Assembly: GCA_000690595.2 (NCBI GenBank)
Contig: JHUT02000006.1
Coordinates: forward strand, 1-64,000
DNA: 64,000 nucleotides
Reading direction: 5' to 3'
Origin: Natrinema mahii
GTDB taxonomy: Archaea; Halobacteriota; Halobacteria; Halobacteriales; Natrialbaceae
Part shown: positions 59,912 through 64,000 of the stretch, one piece after another
How positions within the stretch are numbered: the first letter of the stretch is position 1
How the letters are laid out: the number at the start of each line of letters is the position of its first letter
Notes under the pieces: model-generated
Database searches by the model: none
What the model was told of the DNA's origin: nothing
Seen by the model: only the letters and a program-made list of their open reading frames with translations
Program-made: the position numbers and the translations under genes

Positions 59912-59982
59912 AAGTCATTGCACACCTGATCGCACGACAGCGTCGTGATCAGTGTGTGAATCGTTTCAGTGGCTACTATAGT
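59895..59982. repeat. Dispersed palindromic element, copy 4
   Basis: 88 bp with ACTATAGT at both ends; outer arms TAGCCACTGAAA/TTTCAGTGGCTA and inner arms GATCGCA/..GTGATC around CGACAGCGT. It begins inside the last codons of the amidase and ends 13 bases before the stop of the convergent TRIC gene, so it fills the whole gap between the two 3' ends. The inner arm has one unmatched base compared with copies 1 and 2. Confidence 0.9.
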
Positions 59983-59995
59983 ACGCTCGTCGGCC

Positions 59996-60646
59996 TCAGG
60001 TCGGCTCGAACCGCTGTGCCGTCGGGAGCGCCCAGCCGTACGTGACCGCGGCCAGACGGGTTCCGACGGTTATCGCAGCGCAGGCGGCCGCCGCAGTGCC
60101 TCCGGACGCGCCGACGGTCGCCGCGATCCAGTAGGTCGTCCCGCCCAACACGGCGCAACTCGCGTAGAAGTCCTCGAATAGAATGAACGGCGGCCGGTCC
60201 AACAGGACGTCGGCGATCGCGCCGCCGCCGACGGCGTTGATCGTCGCGATGACGACGACGCCGAAACTCGAGACGCCGGCCCCGGACGCCACGATGGCCC
60301 CGGCCGTGGTGAACGCGGCGAGGCCGACGGCGTCCGAGACGAGCGTGACCGGGTGATCGTCCGGCGACTCGAGGGCGATGCTGAGTCCGATCGCGAGGGC
60401 GACGCCGAGGAGTCCGAGACCGATTTCGGTGGGGTCGCTCAGCGCGAGCGGGACGCGGTCGACGAGGAGGTCGCGCGTCGCGCCGCCGGCAAAGGCCGTT
60501 GCGAGGCCGACGACGGCGATCCCGAACAGATCGTACTCTTCCCGGATCGCCTTGCTCGCGCCGACGAGCGCGAACGCGACCAGTCCGATCGCGTTCATCG
60601 CGACGAACGGGTCGGCGAACACCGCGGCAGCGACGTCCCGTATCAC
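59996..60646 (-). CDS. TRIC-type cation channel family protein (UPF0126)
   Basis: 216 residues from a GTG at 60646 (VIRDVAAAVFADPFVAMNAIGL). Two three-helix TRIC repeats are visible: FALVGASKAIREEYDLFGIAVVGLATAFAGGATRDLLVDRVP and AFTTAGAIVASGAGVSSFGVVVIATINAVGGGAIADVLLDRPPFI, each with a GGxxRD or GGGxxxD motif. A seventh helix ends the protein. Prokaryotic TRIC proteins are K+/cation channels by homology. The frame upstream of the GTG is non-coding in character. It converges with the amidase. Confidence 0.86.
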   Translation of the reverse strand: MIRDVAAAVFADPFVAMNAIGLVAFALVGASKAIREEYDLFGIAVVGLATAFAGGATRDLLVDRVPLALSDPTEIGLGLLGVALAIGLSIALESPDDHPVTLVSDAVGLAAFTTAGAIVASGAGVSSFGVVVIATINAVGGGAIADVLLDRPPFILFEDFYASCAVLGGTTYWIAATVGASGGTAAAACAAITVGTRLAAVTYGWALPTAQRFEPT

Positions 60647-60794
60647 GAGGGAGTCTCCGACCGGAACGGCCTTGAGCGCTACGCATCGCGCGGTCGAGCC
60701 GGCTCGTCGGCGTCGCCCTGACGACCGGTGGCCGACACCCCAATCCCTCTCCGCAACCCAAACCCATTTTCGCTCGCTGGCCCATCGTCTAGAC

Positions 60795-61631
<837 letters not shown>

Positions 61632-61735
61632 TCGGTTCAGCAGTCGCGGGCCGCGTTTTTTCCGACCGGGACCGACCTGTCGTTCGCGAAGAAAAAGCAG
61701 GAAAGTTTACGGTACGCCGGCTTTTTGGCTCGCGT

Positions 61736-62506
61736 ATGTCTACCCGCTCACGAAGCGGTGGCGGCGGTGGGCTCGTCGGCGCGGTCAGAGCCGACGTCCA
61801 GCGGTTACACGGGGCCTGGATGGAGATCGTCTTCCCCAGGCAACGCGGCCGCGGCCACTCCGTCATGGGCAAGTGGCAACCCGAGAGCCTCCCACAGAAG
61901 GTGGCCTATCACGCCTGGAGTGCGCTCGGGATCGTCGGCTTGCTCCTCCTCTATCCGCTTACCGTCCTCGGTCTCGCGACCCGCTACTACGCGGCGAAAC
62001 TCGACTCGACGCGCACCCGTCTGGGCATCGTCGGCGTCACCGGCATCGCCCTGCTCGGCTGGGGTCTCCTGACGATCGCTTGGGGTGCGATGTCGTACAT
62101 GGAACAGGTCGACATCCCCCTCGAGGCGGTGCTTGCGGTCGCGGCAGCAAGCGGCGTCGCGACGGTCGCGACCGCGCTCGCAGCGACCGCGACGAAGGTC
62201 GGCGGCCGCGGAACGACGGTCGTCTTCGCCTACCCCTTCGCGATGACGGCGCTGTTCCTGCCGCCGGTCATCGCCGCCTTGGTCACGCCGTCGCTGCATC
62301 CGTACATCCTCGACCCCAGCTACGAGTTCGCCGCCTGGGCGCTGGACAACGTGTTGGTCGTCGGCGGCCTCAACGAGTTCCTCCGGAGCAACTTCACGCT
62401 CGAGGGGGCGGCCTACGCGGGGATGTGGCTCGGGATTTCGTTCCCGCTGGGCTGGTTCTTCGGAATCGTCGTCGCGCTGGCGAACCTCGTTCGGCCGTCG
62501 CAGTAA
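61736..62506 (+). CDS. Haloarchaeal integral membrane protein, unknown function
   Basis: 256 residues. A basic Gly-rich N-terminus (MSTRSRSGGGGGLVGAVRADV) with an amphipathic part (LHGAWMEIVFPRQR) precedes about five membrane helices, the first at KVAYHAWSALGIVGLLLLYPL. The pattern MGKWQPESLPQKVAYHAW recurs in haloarchaeal proteins I cannot name. A promoter is seen as gaaagtttacgg at about 61703-61715. Likely transcribed alone. Confidence 0.7.
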   Translation: MSTRSRSGGGGGLVGAVRADVQRLHGAWMEIVFPRQRGRGHSVMGKWQPESLPQKVAYHAWSALGIVGLLLLYPLTVLGLATRYYAAKLDSTRTRLGIVGVTGIALLGWGLLTIAWGAMSYMEQVDIPLEAVLAVAAASGVATVATALAATATKVGGRGTTVVFAYPFAMTALFLPPVIAALVTPSLHPYILDPSYEFAAWALDNVLVVGGLNEFLRSNFTLEGAAYAGMWLGISFPLGWFFGIVVALANLVRPSQ

Positions 62507-62588
62507 CGATTTTCGTTTTCTCGCCAACCGGCGTGAACGGACTGCCGATTCCCGATACCATTAGGTGCCCCCCTCCTAACGCCCGCAC

Positions 62589-62783
62589 ATGGAGTTCGAT
62601 CTGACGAAGACGGCGGTCGCATTTCTGGTGATAATCGCAGTCGGCGTCGGTGGCCTGGTCGCCGCGCCGATGATGGCGACTGACACCGTCCTGATGATGG
62701 TCGCACCGTCGATGATCGTCTTCGGCCTGCTCATGCTCGCCATCGGCGTCAAACACGGCGAGTACCGCGCGGCGGGTCGATAA
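62589..62783 (+). CDS. Small two-helix membrane protein (DUF7333-like)
   Basis: 64 residues: MEFDLTKTAVAFLVIIAVGVGGLVAAPMM and TDTVLMMVAPSMIVFGLLMLAIGVKHGEYRAAG form two hydrophobic helices with a short acidic turn. Haloarchaeal homologues are annotated, as I recall, as DUF7333. A box (accattaggtgcc) about 28 bases upstream fits a leaderless promoter. Function unknown. Confidence 0.7.
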   Translation: MEFDLTKTAVAFLVIIAVGVGGLVAAPMMATDTVLMMVAPSMIVFGLLMLAIGVKHGEYRAAGR

Positions 62784-62901
62784 CGGACCGCTCGAGCCGT
62801 ACTGCGTTCTCTCGACACCGGTTCTACCGTCAGCACACCTCAAGCCACGCGACCGAAAAGAATCGGTAATCAGCTGACGAGTGATCGTCGACGCCGACGG
62901 C

Positions 62902-63873
62902 CTACATGTAGCCGAGGTCGCGCAGCCGCTCCATCAGGTCTTCCTTGTCCTGAGCGCGGCCAGCGCGTTCGGTCGTTCCCTCGAGGTCCTGGAGCCAGGC
63001 GGGGTCCTCGTCGGATTTCTCCGTACTCACTTCGCTGCCCAGCGAGCGGAAGCCGGCGAAGTACTTCGGCGAGATCGGGACGTCTTCCTGAGTGACGCCC
63101 TCGGGGAGGTCGTCGTCGGCCTCGGGGACGTAGCCCTCCTCGGGGAAGTCCTCGACCGTGTCCGGCACGACGAAGTTCCAGAAGGCGTCCCAGACGGCGG
63201 CCTCGTCGAACTGCAGGATGGGCTGGATGCGATCGTGGGGCGGGTAGATGTCGGGATCGTGTCGCGGCGAGAAGAACGTCTCGTCGGCGCGGGCCTCCTG
63301 CTCGTCCCAGCGAACGCCGGAGATGACGCCGTCGATGTCGTACTCTTCCAGGGCGTCGTTGAGCGCGACCGTCTTCAGCAGGTGGTTGCCGACGTAGGTA
63401 TCCAGCAGGAACGGGAAGGTGTCCTCCTCGTACTCGAGGATCTCCCGGACGTGATGTTGGTTGTGGTCGGAGAGTTCCGAAATGTCGATGTCGTCGCCGG
63501 GTTCGAGGCCGTGTTCGTCGACGTACGCGCCGACGTCCTCGTTGCGCGCGTAGATGACTTCGAGGTCCCACTCGTCGGCCCAGTGGTCGACGAAGTCGTG
63601 GATCCCGTCGAAGTGCTGGTAGTGGTCGATGAAGACCGCGGGCGGTACCTCGAGGTCGAAGCGGTCGGCGACCTCTTTGATGAAATACAGCGTGAGCGTC
63701 GAGTCCTTGCCACCGGTCCACATCACGGCCGGGTTCTCGTAGGCCTCGAGGCCCTCGCGGGTGACCTCGATGGCCTTCTCGATCTTGTCCTGAATGTGCT
63801 GGTAGTCCTCGGGGTCTTCGCCGTTGCCGTCGTCGTAATCGACGTCGACGTAGTCGGGGAAGTTGTCGGTCAT
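62902..63873 (-). CDS. PAPS reductase / ATP sulfurylase (CysD-like) family protein
   Basis: 323 residues. The PP-loop MWTGGKDSTLTLYFI (near 50) binds ATP; VFIDHYQHFDGIHDFVDHW, the family motif near 80-100, and GVRWDEQEARADETFFSPRHDPD follow. It belongs to the adenylyl/phosphosulfate group with PP-loop fold, but whether it reduces PAPS/APS or activates sulfate is not decided; no reductase Cys motif is evident. Haloarchaea have such genes in single copies. Upstream AT-rich tgtaattagatgtaatta is a promoter candidate. Confidence 0.8.
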   Translation of the reverse strand: MTDNFPDYVDVDYDDGNGEDPEDYQHIQDKIEKAIEVTREGLEAYENPAVMWTGGKDSTLTLYFIKEVADRFDLEVPPAVFIDHYQHFDGIHDFVDHWADEWDLEVIYARNEDVGAYVDEHGLEPGDDIDISELSDHNQHHVREILEYEEDTFPFLLDTYVGNHLLKTVALNDALEEYDIDGVISGVRWDEQEARADETFFSPRHDPDIYPPHDRIQPILQFDEAAVWDAFWNFVVPDTVEDFPEEGYVPEADDDLPEGVTQEDVPISPKYFAGFRSLGSEVSTEKSDEDPAWLQDLEGTTERAGRAQDKEDLMERLRDLGYM

Positions 63874-64000
63874 CTCGTGTAATTAGATGTAATTAGGAAC
63901 TGTAAATCCTTTGGGTCGGCGGAAACGCCTGTCGGGACTTCGGACCACGAGCGGCCGACCCGACGAGCTATCTGGCGAATATTTCCCGTCACGAAAGGTT
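63874..64000. other. Right edge, upstream of the PAPS-reductase-family gene
   Basis: 127 bp. It begins with the AT-rich direct repeat tgtaattagatgtaattagg (promoter of the leftward gene) and continues as mixed sequence to the window edge. No gene recognised. Confidence 0.4.

Overview
The window is chromosomal DNA from a haloarchaeon, most likely a Natrialbales-type organism (Natrinema, Haloterrigena and relatives); the genus is an inference. The signs are high GC with Asp/Glu-rich proteins, many leaderless genes with a TATA-like box about 27 bases upstream of the start codon, Tat signal peptides with lipoboxes, intron-containing tRNA-Trp and tRNA-Met, a fibrillarin/Nop5 pair, a TFIIB-type zinc ribbon, a Bat-type PAS/GAF/HTH-10 regulator, a HalOD1 protein and a haloarchaeal glutamate-cysteine ligase. 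Most of the window is ordinary, densely packed core genome.

Left part (1-15200): an HMG-CoA-synthase-like/thiolase operon, a DHH phosphoesterase, an Hsp20 chaperone, a DJ-1/PfpI protein, an exosome-associated RNA-binding protein, a TetR/MATE efflux operon with a visible palindromic operator, a YcaO protein, a cupin, cytidylate kinase and IMP dehydrogenase. From 15231 to 17130 comes a small accessory patch: tRNA-Trp with its intron, a partial duplication of its 3' end, AT-rich small genes, one copy of a dispersed palindrome, and a frameshifted small gene overlapping a 41-residue zinc-finger protein.

Middle (17300-40150): SPW-type membrane proteins, a nucleoside-recognition membrane protein, a flavin reductase, a probable CTAG methyltransferase, a 1052-residue PAS/GAF/HTH-10 regulator, tandem UspA, an arylsulfotransferase-like membrane protein, DedA and YdjM-type membrane proteins. 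A surface-glycan or glycolipid cluster follows (LPG-synthase-type flippase, two alkaline-phosphatase-superfamily enzymes, two GT4 glycosyltransferases). A second AT-rich patch with a Tat-exported protein abuts tRNA-Met.

Right part (40150-64000): a truncated or frameshifted TFIIB-type zinc ribbon, a two-domain multicopper oxidase, HtrA protease, aldehyde dehydrogenase, uracil-DNA glycosylase-like protein, heme A synthase, an M24-fold protein lacking metal ligands, GshA, acyl-CoA synthetase, fibrillarin/Nop5, DUF63, inositol monophosphatase family, tRNA-Leu(CAA), a zinc-finger micro-protein, DUF309, amidase, TRIC, aldo/keto reductase and a PAPS-reductase-family protein.

The most interesting signal is a dispersed palindrome of about 88 bp, present four times (3533, 16202, 45847, 59895). 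It sits at gene 3' ends, twice between convergent genes, and in the divergent copy the stem changes on both strands so that pairing is kept. The second is a matching pattern at two tRNA genes (Trp and Leu): the last 21-24 bp of each tRNA is duplicated 105-113 bp further on, like scars of integrative elements. No CRISPR array, rRNA gene, recognisable transposase or integrase was seen.
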